The translations under genes were made by a program, and so were the position numbers. The notes beneath the pieces are model-generated. The model worked only from the letters and a program-made list of their open reading frames with translations, did not search any database and had not been told where the DNA came from. 64,000 nucleotides of DNA from Chitinophagales bacterium (GTDB lineage: Bacteria > Bacteroidota > Bacteroidia > Chitinophagales > Chitinophagaceae). The stretch spans positions 434,001 through 498,000 of the forward strand of contig JACJXQ010000008.1 of the NCBI GenBank assembly GCA_020636495.1, read 5' to 3'. Of the stretch, positions 33,247 to 41,052 are shown in pieces (the first letter of the stretch is position 1; each line of letters opens with the position of its first letter).

Positions 33247-35733
33247 TTAGAAACCACCTGCGTCGTCCTCTTTTTCTTTTATGTTATCGTGGTCTTTTTC
33301 CGTATCTGGTTTTACTTCGGCTTTTTTGCTTCGCCCGTTTTTCTTTTTCATGCCAAACCCTTTGTTTTCACTGCTTCCGAAGCGATAGGTAAAGTTGATA
33401 TTGCCTATTCTTGTTTCCCTGTCATTATAATTAGTTTGCAGGTATTGGCCAAAGTCAAAGTTGGTAGTGTACTTGCGGGTGTTGAATATATCAGAAACAT
33501 TTAACACAAGGTTAGCTTTGCCTTTGAAGAGATTTTTGCGCAACGCTACATCTATCCAGTACACTTCCTGCCTGAAACCCTGGGCCACTACTTTAGGGCT
33601 TTCGTAGTTACCATTTACCTGTAGGGAGAATTCTTTAGGTAATTTAACCGTGGTATTTACTTTTCCAAACCAGCTGAAACCACTATTGTCCAGTGTCGGA
33701 TCTATATTACTACCCAGTATCTCGTTCCTGAAAAAGTTGGTGTTCAGGGTCATATCCCACAGTTTTTTTACCAGTTGTATCTGGCCGGTCAGTTCCAGCC
33801 CGTAGGTAACTCCGGCATTCAGGTTCCTGCGTTGTGTATACGATGTTCCGTCGCCATAAAGCACACGGTATTGTGATATCAGGTTCTGAGTGTACTGGTA
33901 GTAGGTACTGATTATGATATTATGTCCCTGTTCGAACAGTTTATTATAGTTCAGTTCGATATTATGAATGAACTCCGGTATCAGGGCGGGGTTTCCTACA
34001 CTTGTGTCTTGCGGGTTTGACAGGTCTACGTAGGGCAACAAGTGGTAAAATCGTGGCCTGTCAATCCGGCGGGTATAACTCAGGTAGACGCTCTGGTCCT
34101 TCTTTAGTTCGTATGAAAAGAATAGGGACGGGAACAGGTTCAGGAACTCATTACTATACCTTTTGCCTTGTACTGATGTTGCAGTGCCTTCATAGTATGC
34201 ATATTCTGAGCGCAGGCCTGCTTTGTACCTGAATTTCCCAACCTGGTCTCCCCAGCTCAGGTAAGCTGCATATATCTGCTGGGTATAGTCATAACCATTC
34301 AGCAACACACTGTCTACTTTTGTTCCGTTCCCTGCAGAGTCCGTAGTGGGTGTGTTGCTGCTCTGCAGCCAGAAAAGTTGTGATTTCAGACCTGCCTCCA
34401 GTTTGCCATTTTTTGTGAACATAGGAGATACGTAGTCTACCTGTGTGTTGAGGCTTGAGTTGTTGCTGGTACCGGGTGCATCCTGGTGTATAGGGCCTGA
34501 GACGAGTACATCCTGTTGATCGTACACATTAGTTGTGTATATCTGCTTGCGTGTCATCCACGAACGGGCAAAAGTTGAGCTACCACTTAGCTCACGTTCT
34601 TTCTTTTTGAATTTGTGTTTGTATTCTAAAGAAGAGGAAGAAGACAATGGCCCGCCGCCTGATTCAAAATCCCTCAGGCGTTTCAGCAGCAGGTCATTTT
34701 CTGAGGCATATGTACTGAAATCAGAGTTGCCCTTACCACCCCAATACATTTTATTAATGTTTTGTTTCAGTGTGATACTGTTATTGGTGTCAATATTGTA
34801 CTCGGCACCCAATGTATTAAAAAAGCCGTTGAATATGTGCAGGTTGTCTTCATAACTTTCTGACAAGCCGTTGTCATATTTGTCTTCACGGGTAGTGGTA
34901 TTTCGCCTGTAGCGCCGGTTCTGCCTGAAGCTGCTATTGAGGAAAACGTTCCACTTTTCATTTTTCATATTCAGGTTAAGGCTCCCATTATATTTGTCGC
35001 GTGTTCCTGCTCCCAGTGTAACACTACCATTAGTACCGAATTTCTTTTCTCGTTTGGTAATAATGTTGATGATACCCGTCATGCCGCTGGCATCATACTT
35101 AGCTGATGGGTTGGTGATGACCTCTACCTGGTCGATGCTGGAAGCAGGCAGGCTTTGCAGAGCAGTGGCATCGTCACCGCCTAGCAAGGTGGCGGGTTTA
35201 CCGTCTATAAGTATCGTTACATTACTTTTTCCTCTCAGGCTCACACCGCCATCTACGTCTACAGAAACAGAAGGGACATTCTGTAACACATCTCCGGCGC
35301 TGCCACCTACAGAAGTAATGTTCTTGTCAACATTGAATACTTTTTTATCAATGCCCATCTCCATCATCGGCCGGGCACCGGATATTTCTACTTCTTTGAG
35401 CATTTGCGATGTGGTGCGCACCTGCAGGTTGCCCATATTCTTTACTGCGCCGCCGGATACATTAACTCCGGCAATAGTTTTTGTAGTTATGCCGATACCA
35501 CTTACCCTGAGCAGAAAGTCGCCGTCCCTGACCTGGGTCAGCTCAAATTTTCCGTCATCATCAGTAATAGTACCGTTTATGACAGAAGAGTCCTGTTGCA
35601 GCAGTGTTACCGTAGCATATGGAACAGGCTTGTTCTTGCCGGCAGAGACTACACCTTTCACGGTATTATTTTGCGCATATGTGGTGATAGTAAGAAAACA
35701 GGAGAGAAAAAGTACCAATGATCTGTATGCCAC
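33247..35733 (-). CDS. Outer-membrane beta-barrel family TonB receptor
   Basis: About 828 residues. After a signal peptide (AYRSLVLFLSCFLTITTYAQ) come a CarboxypepD_reg-like domain (VKGVVSAGKNKPVPYATVTL), a plug with VGGSAGDVLQNVPSVSVD, VSLRGKSNVTILIDGKPA and YDASGMTGIINIITK, and a large barrel of the 'outer membrane beta-barrel family' type, ending in a basic acidic-mixed tail beyond the barrel (GMKKKNGRSKKAE). In-frame ATGs exist at 35838 and 35778, but TACATTTG, a -7 box, lies at 35771-35764, inside that extension, so I take the GTG at 35733, which starts the signal peptide directly. Ligand unknown. Confidence 0.85.
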   Translation of the reverse strand: MAYRSLVLFLSCFLTITTYAQNNTVKGVVSAGKNKPVPYATVTLLQQDSSVINGTITDDDGKFELTQVRDGDFLLRVSGIGITTKTIAGVNVSGGAVKNMGNLQVRTTSQMLKEVEISGARPMMEMGIDKKVFNVDKNITSVGGSAGDVLQNVPSVSVDVDGGVSLRGKSNVTILIDGKPATLLGGDDATALQSLPASSIDQVEVITNPSAKYDASGMTGIINIITKREKKFGTNGSVTLGAGTRDKYNGSLNLNMKNEKWNVFLNSSFRQNRRYRRNTTTREDKYDNGLSESYEDNLHIFNGFFNTLGAEYNIDTNNSITLKQNINKMYWGGKGNSDFSTYASENDLLLKRLRDFESGGGPLSSSSSLEYKHKFKKKERELSGSSTFARSWMTRKQIYTTNVYDQQDVLVSGPIHQDAPGTSNNSSLNTQVDYVSPMFTKNGKLEAGLKSQLFWLQSSNTPTTDSAGNGTKVDSVLLNGYDYTQQIYAAYLSWGDQVGKFRYKAGLRSEYAYYEGTATSVQGKRYSNEFLNLFPSLFFSYELKKDQSVYLSYTRRIDRPRFYHLLPYVDLSNPQDTSVGNPALIPEFIHNIELNYNKLFEQGHNIIISTYYQYTQNLISQYRVLYGDGTSYTQRRNLNAGVTYGLELTGQIQLVKKLWDMTLNTNFFRNEILGSNIDPTLDNSGFSWFGKVNTTVKLPKEFSLQVNGNYESPKVVAQGFRQEVYWIDVALRKNLFKGKANLVLNVSDIFNTRKYTTNFDFGQYLQTNYNDRETRIGNINFTYRFGSSENKGFGMKKKNGRSKKAEVKPDTEKDHDNIKEKEDDAGGF

Positions 35734-35763
35734 GTATGATATATATTTTTTAAAAAAGAATGA

Positions 35764-35771
35764 CAAATGTA
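35764..35771 (-). promoter_or_regulatory. -7 box deciding the start of the beta-barrel receptor
   Basis: TACATTTG on the minus strand; predicted transcription start about 35759, downstream of the ATG at 35778, favouring the GTG at 35733. The -33 region is weak. Confidence 0.5.
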
Positions 35772-35829
35772 GTAACATTTGAGCAGGATTGAAGCCTGTT
35801 GCATAGTTCAGCACTAACATGGCTTTTGC

Positions 35830-35863
35830 CTGATACAAAAATGCCGTGACAAAGCCACGGCAT
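35830..35863 (-). terminator. Terminator after the transketolase gene
   Basis: Stem ATGCCGTG/CACGGCAT (35841-35848 with 35856-35863) followed on the minus strand by TTTTTGT, 28 bases past the stop. Confidence 0.7.
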
Positions 35864-35890
35864 CATATAATAAAATGTATTAATTCAATA

Positions 35891-36847
35891 CTATTTTCTC
35901 TTTATCACTTTTTCAACAGCTGCAATAATATTGGATTTGCCCAGACCGTATTTTTTCAGCAGGTCAACAGGCTTGCCGCTTTCGCCGAAGGTGTCATTTA
36001 CTGCAACATATTCGTGTGCTGCAGGTAATTTGCGCGACAGCACCTGCGCTACTGAATCACCCAGTCCGCCGTTGCGTTGGTGTTCTTCAGCAGTTACCAC
36101 ACAACCTGTCTTCTTAACAGATGTAAGTATAGCCGCCTCGTCAAGTGGCTTGATAGTGTGCATATTGATCAGCTCTACAGAGATACCTTTTTCTGCCAGT
36201 TCTTTGGCAGCCTCAACAGCGGTCCATACAAGGTGTCCGCAAGCTATGATGGTAACATCTGTACCCTCTGCCATTATCTGTGCTTTGCCTATTTCAAAAT
36301 CCTGGTCAGGAGCGGTGAAAATCGGCCATGCAGGACGTCCGAAACGTAGGTATACCGGACCTTCCATCTCTGCAATGGCCATGGTAGCCAGTTTTGTCTG
36401 GTTGTAATCACAAGGAACGATAACTGTCATCCCGGGTAGCATTTTCATCATGCCGATATCTTCCAGCACCTGGTGAGTAGCACCATCTTCGCCGAGCGTC
36501 AGGCCAGCGTGGGATGCACATATTTTCACATTCTTGTCGCTGTATGCTATCGACTGGCGTATCTGGTCGTACACACGGGAAGTAGAGAAGTTGGCAAAAG
36601 TTGTGGTAAAAGGTATCTTACCACCAATGGTTAACCCTGCCGCTACGCCCATCATATTAGCTTCTGCAATACCGCACTGTATGTAGCGTTCAGGAAACTC
36701 CTTCATAAACTGGTTGAGTTTCAGAGAGCCCGCCAGGTCGGCTGTCAGTGCAACGATATTCGGGTTTTTACGTGCCGCTTCAGCAATGCCATCGCCAAAG
36801 CCAGAGCGAGTGTCTTTTTTACCTGTTTCTATTATATCCTGTAACAT
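35891..36847 (-). CDS. Transketolase, C-terminal half (split type)
   Basis: A 318-residue protein equal to the pyrimidine-binding and C-terminal domains of transketolase: SGFGDGIAEAARKNPNIVALTADLAGS, the TPP-proton-relay Glu in QCGIAEANMMGVAAGL, TFANFSTSRVYDQIRQS, HAGLTLGEDGATHQ and the C-terminal VVTAEEHQRNGGLGDSV. Split transketolases need a separate N-terminal subunit that binds the diphosphate of TPP. That subunit gene is often adjacent but is not in this window: the neighbour upstream is yciH. The ATG is only 5 nt after a TATTTTTG box (36860-36853). Confidence 0.9.
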   Translation of the reverse strand: MLQDIIETGKKDTRSGFGDGIAEAARKNPNIVALTADLAGSLKLNQFMKEFPERYIQCGIAEANMMGVAAGLTIGGKIPFTTTFANFSTSRVYDQIRQSIAYSDKNVKICASHAGLTLGEDGATHQVLEDIGMMKMLPGMTVIVPCDYNQTKLATMAIAEMEGPVYLRFGRPAWPIFTAPDQDFEIGKAQIMAEGTDVTIIACGHLVWTAVEAAKELAEKGISVELINMHTIKPLDEAAILTSVKKTGCVVTAEEHQRNGGLGDSVAQVLSRKLPAAHEYVAVNDTFGESGKPVDLLKKYGLGKSNIIAAVEKVIKRK

Positions 36848-36852
36848 TGCCG

Positions 36853-36860
36853 CAAAAATA
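36853..36860 (-). promoter_or_regulatory. -7 box immediately before the transketolase start
   Basis: TATTTTTG on the minus strand ends 5 nt before the ATG, predicting an essentially leaderless transcript; no clear -33. Confidence 0.4.
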
Positions 36861-36866
36861 AGTTTA

Positions 36867-37208
36867 TCATTTGGTTAATGTATATCCCCAGTCCCTCAAC
36901 CAACCTATAATTTTTTCTTTATAGTCTCCCTGTATGATTATCAGCCCGTCTTTTACACTGCCTCCGGCACCACATTTGGTTTTCAGGTCTTTGCCCAGGT
37001 CTTTCAGATCATCTTCTGTGCCCGAAAAACCCTCCACCAGTGTTACTATCTTGCCTGCGCGCTGTTTGCTATCCAGCTTTACCCTCAGTTTTTGCTGGTT
37101 TTTGGGTGCTGTTTCGGCATCCTGCTGCTGCTCCTCATAATCATTGTAGTAGTCCTGGTTGGTAGAGTATACCAGCCCGTCTGCACGTCCTTTATGTTTT
37201 TTAGACAT
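36867..37208 (-). CDS. yciH: SUI1/eIF1-type translation initiation factor (YciH family)
   Basis: A 113-residue protein. The C-terminal 75 residues carry the SUI1 fold (LRVKLDSKQRAGKIVTLVEGFSG, KDLGKDLKTKCGAGGSVKDGLIIIQGD), which in eukaryotic eIF1 and in E. coli YciH binds the small ribosomal subunit and checks start-codon and initiator-tRNA fidelity. The N-terminal 35 residues are polar and acidic (YNDYEEQQQDAETA) and not conserved. Its promoter (TTG - 19 bp - TACCTTTG) ends only 4 nt before the ATG, so the mRNA should be leaderless or nearly so. Confidence 0.93.
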   Translation of the reverse strand: MSKKHKGRADGLVYSTNQDYYNDYEEQQQDAETAPKNQQKLRVKLDSKQRAGKIVTLVEGFSGTEDDLKDLGKDLKTKCGAGGSVKDGLIIIQGDYKEKIIGWLRDWGYTLTK

Positions 37209-37212
37209 AGCG

Positions 37213-37242
37213 CAAAGGTATATTATGACACTTTAAACACAA
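37213..37242 (-). promoter_or_regulatory. Strong yciH promoter with leaderless spacing
   Basis: Minus-strand TTG (37242-37240), 19 bp, TACCTTTG (37220-37213), then CGCT and the ATG at 37208. Predicted transcription start falls on or beside the start codon. Confidence 0.65.
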
Positions 37243-37260
37243 GGGCTGTATCATGTTATA

Positions 37261-38454
37261 TTATTTAAATTTCATTGCAGCAGTGATAATATCAGATCTC
37301 AGGCCGGTACTACGTATATAGTGGCCATATCTTAACTCCAACACGGCAAAGTTCTTAATACCGAATACACCATTCTCCGGTGCCCAGCGAATACTGCCAC
37401 CAATAAACTGGCTGTTGAGTTTCGACAGATCATAGTCACTGGTGTAAAATACATCTGACGAGCTGTGCAATCCGTAAGGTGCAAAATATTTTACAGCTGA
37501 CTGGTCGTAATACCTGTAGTGCGGACTGACAGAAAGATAAGGGTTGATCTTAACAGGTAATTCGATGTCTGCTGTATAGGATTTCAACCCCCAGTTGTCA
37601 GTATAGTAGCGGAAGAAGCTACGCAATATCACCCTGTTGCCCATGAAGTAATTCACCCTGATACCGACAGGCACTTTAAAACGGCTGCCCGGCAGGTTTT
37701 CTGCCTGGAGCGTGCCATCGCTAAAATATACCCTGTGGAAACGTGTGCCTAACAACCCGCTTTGATAAACGGCATCCGCCAACAATGCAACATGCAATTT
37801 CCTGTTCATAACCTGGCTGTACACCAGTGATGCGCTCAGAGAGTTGCGGGGCGCCCAGTTAAAAGCATCATCAGTCTCACGCGCACGTAATGAGGGTGGG
37901 CGAAGCTCGATGGGCAGTATTTCTTTCCACCTGTCAAAATACCCCATCAGGTTCAACGACAACTCTTTGTTTTTGTCGGCAGATAATTTAGAAGCACTCA
38001 ACCCCAGGCCCGAAGACTGGTAATCGAACTCCATAGAGAATGCAGCTATGGCGCCTGTTGTCCAGCCTGTTTTTTCATTATGTACCGTCCAGCCCAGTTT
38101 GGGATATACCCTTGTGTCGCCGGCTGATGCTGATGATATGGTTGAAGGGTCGATCTTATCAGACGAAGCTGAAGTATAGTTATCGATTCCTACGCTTGCC
38201 GTAATGACATGGCTCCTGTCTTTTTTGCCGTTCCTGAGTAATTTGATGTCCAACTGGTTGGCAAAGTCTGTAAGCTTCTCTGTACCAATGCCTCCTGTTA
38301 CGGCAGCATTGTTACCTTCCTGGTGGTAATATGATGATACAAAATTCACCTCCTGCAGACTTAACTTCCGGTCTTTATATTCACTTTCGTCCTGCGCATA
38401 GGCACCAAACAGGTTGATGAATGCAGCAATTATGGCTAACGTTAGTTTTTTCAT
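37261..38454 (-). CDS. DUF3570 outer-membrane barrel-like protein
   Basis: A 397-residue exported protein: signal peptide KKLTLAIIAAFINLFGAYAQ, then many alternating strands rich in Tyr/Arg/Gly (KLSLQEVNFVSSYYHQEGNNAAVTGGIG near the start, VILRSFFRYYTDNWGLKSYT, YLSVSPHYRYYDQSAVKYF, LELRYGHYIRSTGLRSDI), matching DUF3570, a family predicted to be an outer-membrane barrel. An in-frame ATG 32 codons upstream would lie inside the DUF4266 gene; 38454 opens the signal peptide and is 14 bases after that gene's stop. Last gene of the thioredoxin-ApbE-DUF4266-DUF3570 operon. Confidence 0.85.
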   Translation of the reverse strand: MKKLTLAIIAAFINLFGAYAQDESEYKDRKLSLQEVNFVSSYYHQEGNNAAVTGGIGTEKLTDFANQLDIKLLRNGKKDRSHVITASVGIDNYTSASSDKIDPSTISSASAGDTRVYPKLGWTVHNEKTGWTTGAIAAFSMEFDYQSSGLGLSASKLSADKNKELSLNLMGYFDRWKEILPIELRPPSLRARETDDAFNWAPRNSLSASLVYSQVMNRKLHVALLADAVYQSGLLGTRFHRVYFSDGTLQAENLPGSRFKVPVGIRVNYFMGNRVILRSFFRYYTDNWGLKSYTADIELPVKINPYLSVSPHYRYYDQSAVKYFAPYGLHSSSDVFYTSDYDLSKLNSQFIGGSIRWAPENGVFGIKNFAVLELRYGHYIRSTGLRSDIITAAMKFK

Positions 38455-38467
38455 AAGGGGTGTTTTT

Positions 38468-38689
38468 TTAGTTACAACCGCAGCCTCCGCCTGTTTTTCC
38501 TCCATTGGCACCTGACGCACCCTCACGGTAAGACTGGAAACTGCTTTCAAACATTTCAGACTTACGGGCGCTTAGTTCCATTTCGGCATCGTTGATGTAC
38601 TGTTTCTGGTATTCCTTTACCGAAGTACAGGCACCGGCAAATAATACCATTGCCAATAATGCTGTGTTTATTACCTGTTTATTGCTCAT
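38468..38689 (-). CDS. DUF4266 small lipoprotein with Cys-rich tail and FMN-acceptor-like motif
   Basis: A 73-residue lipoprotein: signal peptide with lipobox FAGAC (Cys21), a short helical linker, and the tail YREGASGANGG...GGGCGCN typical of DUF4266. Residues 56-62 (EGASGAN) closely resemble the (D/N)-x-x-(S/T)-G-A-(S/T) site to which ApbE attaches FMN, and the gene starts four bases (ATGA) inside the end of apbE. I infer that this protein may be the flavinylated partner; the Gly-Cys-Gly-Cys end could bind metal or a redox cofactor. Not shown by sequence alone. Very short, but the conserved family and operon position make it real. Confidence 0.85.
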   Translation of the reverse strand: MSNKQVINTALLAMVLFAGACTSVKEYQKQYINDAEMELSARKSEMFESSFQSYREGASGANGGKTGGGCGCN

Positions 38690-39645
38690 GCTTCTGACAG
38701 CTTAATATTATCTGATGTATAAATGTTGTTGTCATCGTCTATAATGATGCAGGCAATGCCTTTCACCTGGTTGATCATATGAAGTCCGGCTTTTACGCCC
38801 ATGATGATGACCGGTGTTGTCATCGCATCGGCTATTTCAGCATTCGGGCATATAATGGTTACGCTCTTGATACCTGATACAGGATACCCTGTTTTCGGGT
38901 CTATAGTATGACTGTATTTCTTACCATCTATCATGACAAATTTTTCATAGTTGCCCGATGTGGCTACTGACATATCTGTGATACTGAAACAAGAGAACGG
39001 TTGACCGATACTATCCGGGTCTGCGATACCAATTGTCCATGGGCTGCCATCAGGTTGATAACCCCATGTAGACAGGTCGCCCGCTGCATTGATGATGCCG
39101 CTTTGTACGCCCTGTTGCTGTAATACCTGTTTGGCGCGTTCAGCTGCATATCCTTTACCGATACCGCCGAACCCTATACGCATGCCTTTCTCTTTCAGGA
39201 AAACAGTACAGTTACCTTTGTCCAGCAGGACGTTACGGTAATTGATCAGTCGTACGGATTGCCGGGCAACTTCCCTGTCAGGCAGGGATGTCATAGTGGT
39301 GTCAAAGTTCCAGAAGCGTTTGTCGATCGAACCATAGGTTATATCAAATGCACCCTGTGTCAGGTCTGATATACGGTTAGAGCGGTAAATAATGTCAAAT
39401 ACTTCCCTGTCTACTTTCACGGGTGCTATGCCTGCCTCTGCGTTAATGCGATTGGCCTGGCTGTCATCTGCAAATGTGGTCAGCAGTTTTTCTATTCTTC
39501 TTATCTCGCTGATAGCAAGGTCAATGTATTGTTCAGCTTTTTTATGGTCACTATCCACCACCGTTATTTCAAAACGGTTACCCATCAACCTGAGTATCTT
39601 TTTGTGTATAGCACCTTTGCTGATAAATGTGACCTCATTACTCAT
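38686..39645 (-). CDS. apbE: FAD:protein FMN transferase (ApbE family)
   Basis: A 319-residue ApbE-like enzyme, which moves FMN from FAD onto Ser/Thr of exported proteins. Visible parts: RLMGNRFEITVVD near the N-terminus, the Asp/Gly-rich GAFDITYGSIDKRFWNFD, RIGFGGIGKGYAAERA, AAGDLSTWGYQPDGSPW, SVATSGNYEKFVMIDGKKYSH and HTIDPKTGYPVSG. No obvious signal peptide or lipobox is seen in this reading, unlike most ApbE proteins; the start (MSNEVTFISKGAIHKKIL) may be true or an N-terminal change. It overlaps the thioredoxin-like gene by 8 bases and the DUF4266 gene by 4. Confidence 0.9.
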   Translation of the reverse strand: MSNEVTFISKGAIHKKILRLMGNRFEITVVDSDHKKAEQYIDLAISEIRRIEKLLTTFADDSQANRINAEAGIAPVKVDREVFDIIYRSNRISDLTQGAFDITYGSIDKRFWNFDTTMTSLPDREVARQSVRLINYRNVLLDKGNCTVFLKEKGMRIGFGGIGKGYAAERAKQVLQQQGVQSGIINAAGDLSTWGYQPDGSPWTIGIADPDSIGQPFSCFSITDMSVATSGNYEKFVMIDGKKYSHTIDPKTGYPVSGIKSVTIICPNAEIADAMTTPVIIMGVKAGLHMINQVKGIACIIIDDDNNIYTSDNIKLSEA

Positions 39646-40072
39646 GCAACACTCCTTTTATCTCCTTGACAAATTCTTCGGGGGTCATGTCTTTATAGCC
39701 ATCCCATGTTTTTAAAATTTTGCCTTCTGCATCCAGCAGTAAGGTGAGCGGGAAGTGGCCCGATTTGTTGTATTGCTCCGCCAATGCATCGTTTGCCTTT
39801 ATCACATCTTCAGCAGGCATGTTCTTTTTCTGTCTTGGAAAGTCTGCATTCACCAGTATGAGTTTTTCTTTTGCATATTGCTGAAATGCCTCCTGGTCGA
39901 ATATTTTCTTCTCCATCCTGATACAGGGTATGCACCAATCAGAACCGGAAAATTTAAGAATAATGTATTTATGTTGTTTAGCAGCGTCTGTTTTTGCCTG
40001 TGCGAAGTCTGTTCTCCATGCAGCGGACATACATAGTACTACGCCTAATAATAGTGGGATGAAGTATCTCAT
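39638..40072 (-). CDS. Exported thioredoxin-like protein
   Basis: A 144-residue protein with a signal peptide (MRYFIPLLLGVVLCMSAAW) and a thioredoxin fold carrying the active-site pair in SGSDWCIPCIRMEKKIF, followed by NADFPRQKKNM and PLTLLLDAEGKILKTWDGY. It is close to periplasmic thiol-reductants that feed cytochrome or metal-centre assembly. First gene of the operon with apbE, DUF4266 and DUF3570, and therefore probably keeps the Cys-rich tail of the DUF4266 lipoprotein reduced (inference). Repeated GAACGTTA elements at 40075 and 40110 lie in the upstream region. Confidence 0.88.
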   Translation of the reverse strand: MRYFIPLLLGVVLCMSAAWRTDFAQAKTDAAKQHKYIILKFSGSDWCIPCIRMEKKIFDQEAFQQYAKEKLILVNADFPRQKKNMPAEDVIKANDALAEQYNKSGHFPLTLLLDAEGKILKTWDGYKDMTPEEFVKEIKGVLHE

Positions 40073-40129
40073 AAGAACGTTACCGTTTACTGCCGGCCTC
40101 TGAAAATTGGAACGTTAGCAGCAAATAGC

Positions 40130-41038
40130 TTATTGTTTGTTTGGTTGTTTGTTTAACCCGAAGTTAACAAAATATACACCTGTAAATATAAGTATCGCAG
40201 CGAAAATTTTCATCCATGTCACCTCTTCGCCCATCACAATTACCGATATAAGCCCGGCAAAGAAAGGTTGAAAATAAATATAAGCTCCCGCGGTGGACGG
40301 ACTCAGATGTTTCACAGCAAATATGTTCCATAGGTAAGCAAAAAAGGTGACAAACATGACGACAAAAGCCAGTGCCAGCCAGTCTGCCGCCGCAAAAGCT
40401 GACCATTGTATGATAGCAAACTGCTGCCAGCCAAATGGCAGTACAAACAGGAACCCGAACAGGAATACCCAGCGAATAACTATGACAGGGCGGTAGCGTA
40501 CCATGACGGGCTTGATAATGACCAGGTATATGGCATAGCTGGTAGCATTCAGAAATACAAGGAAATCTCCCCATGCAGTATTCTTTCCAAGGGTGGTCAA
40601 CTCTTTACCGGCACTCATCAGCAAAGACGCGCCTGCAATACCTAATAGTAAACCTACTGCTTTATCCCACTTTAGCCGCTCTTTAAGAAGGAAGAGAGAG
40701 AGTATAGTAATAATAATAGGGGTGCTCATCATGATCAGCGAGGCGTGTATAGGCATGGTGTTGTTGAGGCCAAGGAAGAATAACATCTGGTTGGCAGCCA
40801 CACCAAACAATCCGCCGAGTATCAATATCGGCCAGTCTTTCTTCCGTATACGTTTTCGGTATTTTTTGCCAAGTGCATAACTCATCCAGAACAGTACACA
40901 TACCACACTTACGCGAATCAGGATAAATCCAAGTGGTTGTATCAGGCGCGGCATCAGGAATTTGGCTACGGTAAATCCCGCACCATAAAAAATGTTTACA
41001 GCCAATAATGCTAAATGTGCTTTGACTTTGTTATCCAC
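40130..41038 (-). CDS. EamA/DMT-type membrane transporter
   Basis: A 302-residue protein with ten predicted membrane helices in two EamA halves (drug/metabolite transporter superfamily); the repeats begin NIFYGAGFTVAKFLMP and LVFLNATSYAIYLVIIKP. Substrates of these carriers range from amino acids to nucleotide sugars and cannot be told here. The start is GTG at 41038: a TACATTTG -7 box ends just 4 nt before it, pointing to a leaderless transcript. The gene begins inside the gap after the MurG-like gene (14 bases). Confidence 0.87.
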   Translation of the reverse strand: MDNKVKAHLALLAVNIFYGAGFTVAKFLMPRLIQPLGFILIRVSVVCVLFWMSYALGKKYRKRIRKKDWPILILGGLFGVAANQMLFFLGLNNTMPIHASLIMMSTPIIITILSLFLLKERLKWDKAVGLLLGIAGASLLMSAGKELTTLGKNTAWGDFLVFLNATSYAIYLVIIKPVMVRYRPVIVIRWVFLFGFLFVLPFGWQQFAIIQWSAFAAADWLALAFVVMFVTFFAYLWNIFAVKHLSPSTAGAYIYFQPFFAGLISVIVMGEEVTWMKIFAAILIFTGVYFVNFGLNKQPNKQ

Positions 41039-41042
41039 GTAG

Positions 41043-41050
41043 CAAATGTA
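41043..41050 (-). promoter_or_regulatory. -7 box with leaderless spacing before the EamA gene
   Basis: TACATTTG on the minus strand, then CTAC, then the GTG start; no convincing -33 element. Confidence 0.45.
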
Positions 41051-41052
41051 CT

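Noticed and set aside
34937..35782. Long plus-strand frame (281 codons) opposite the beta-barrel receptor
   Set aside because: Antisense to a well-supported receptor gene, with Ser/Pro/Leu-rich composition typical of a shadow frame and no family resemblance.
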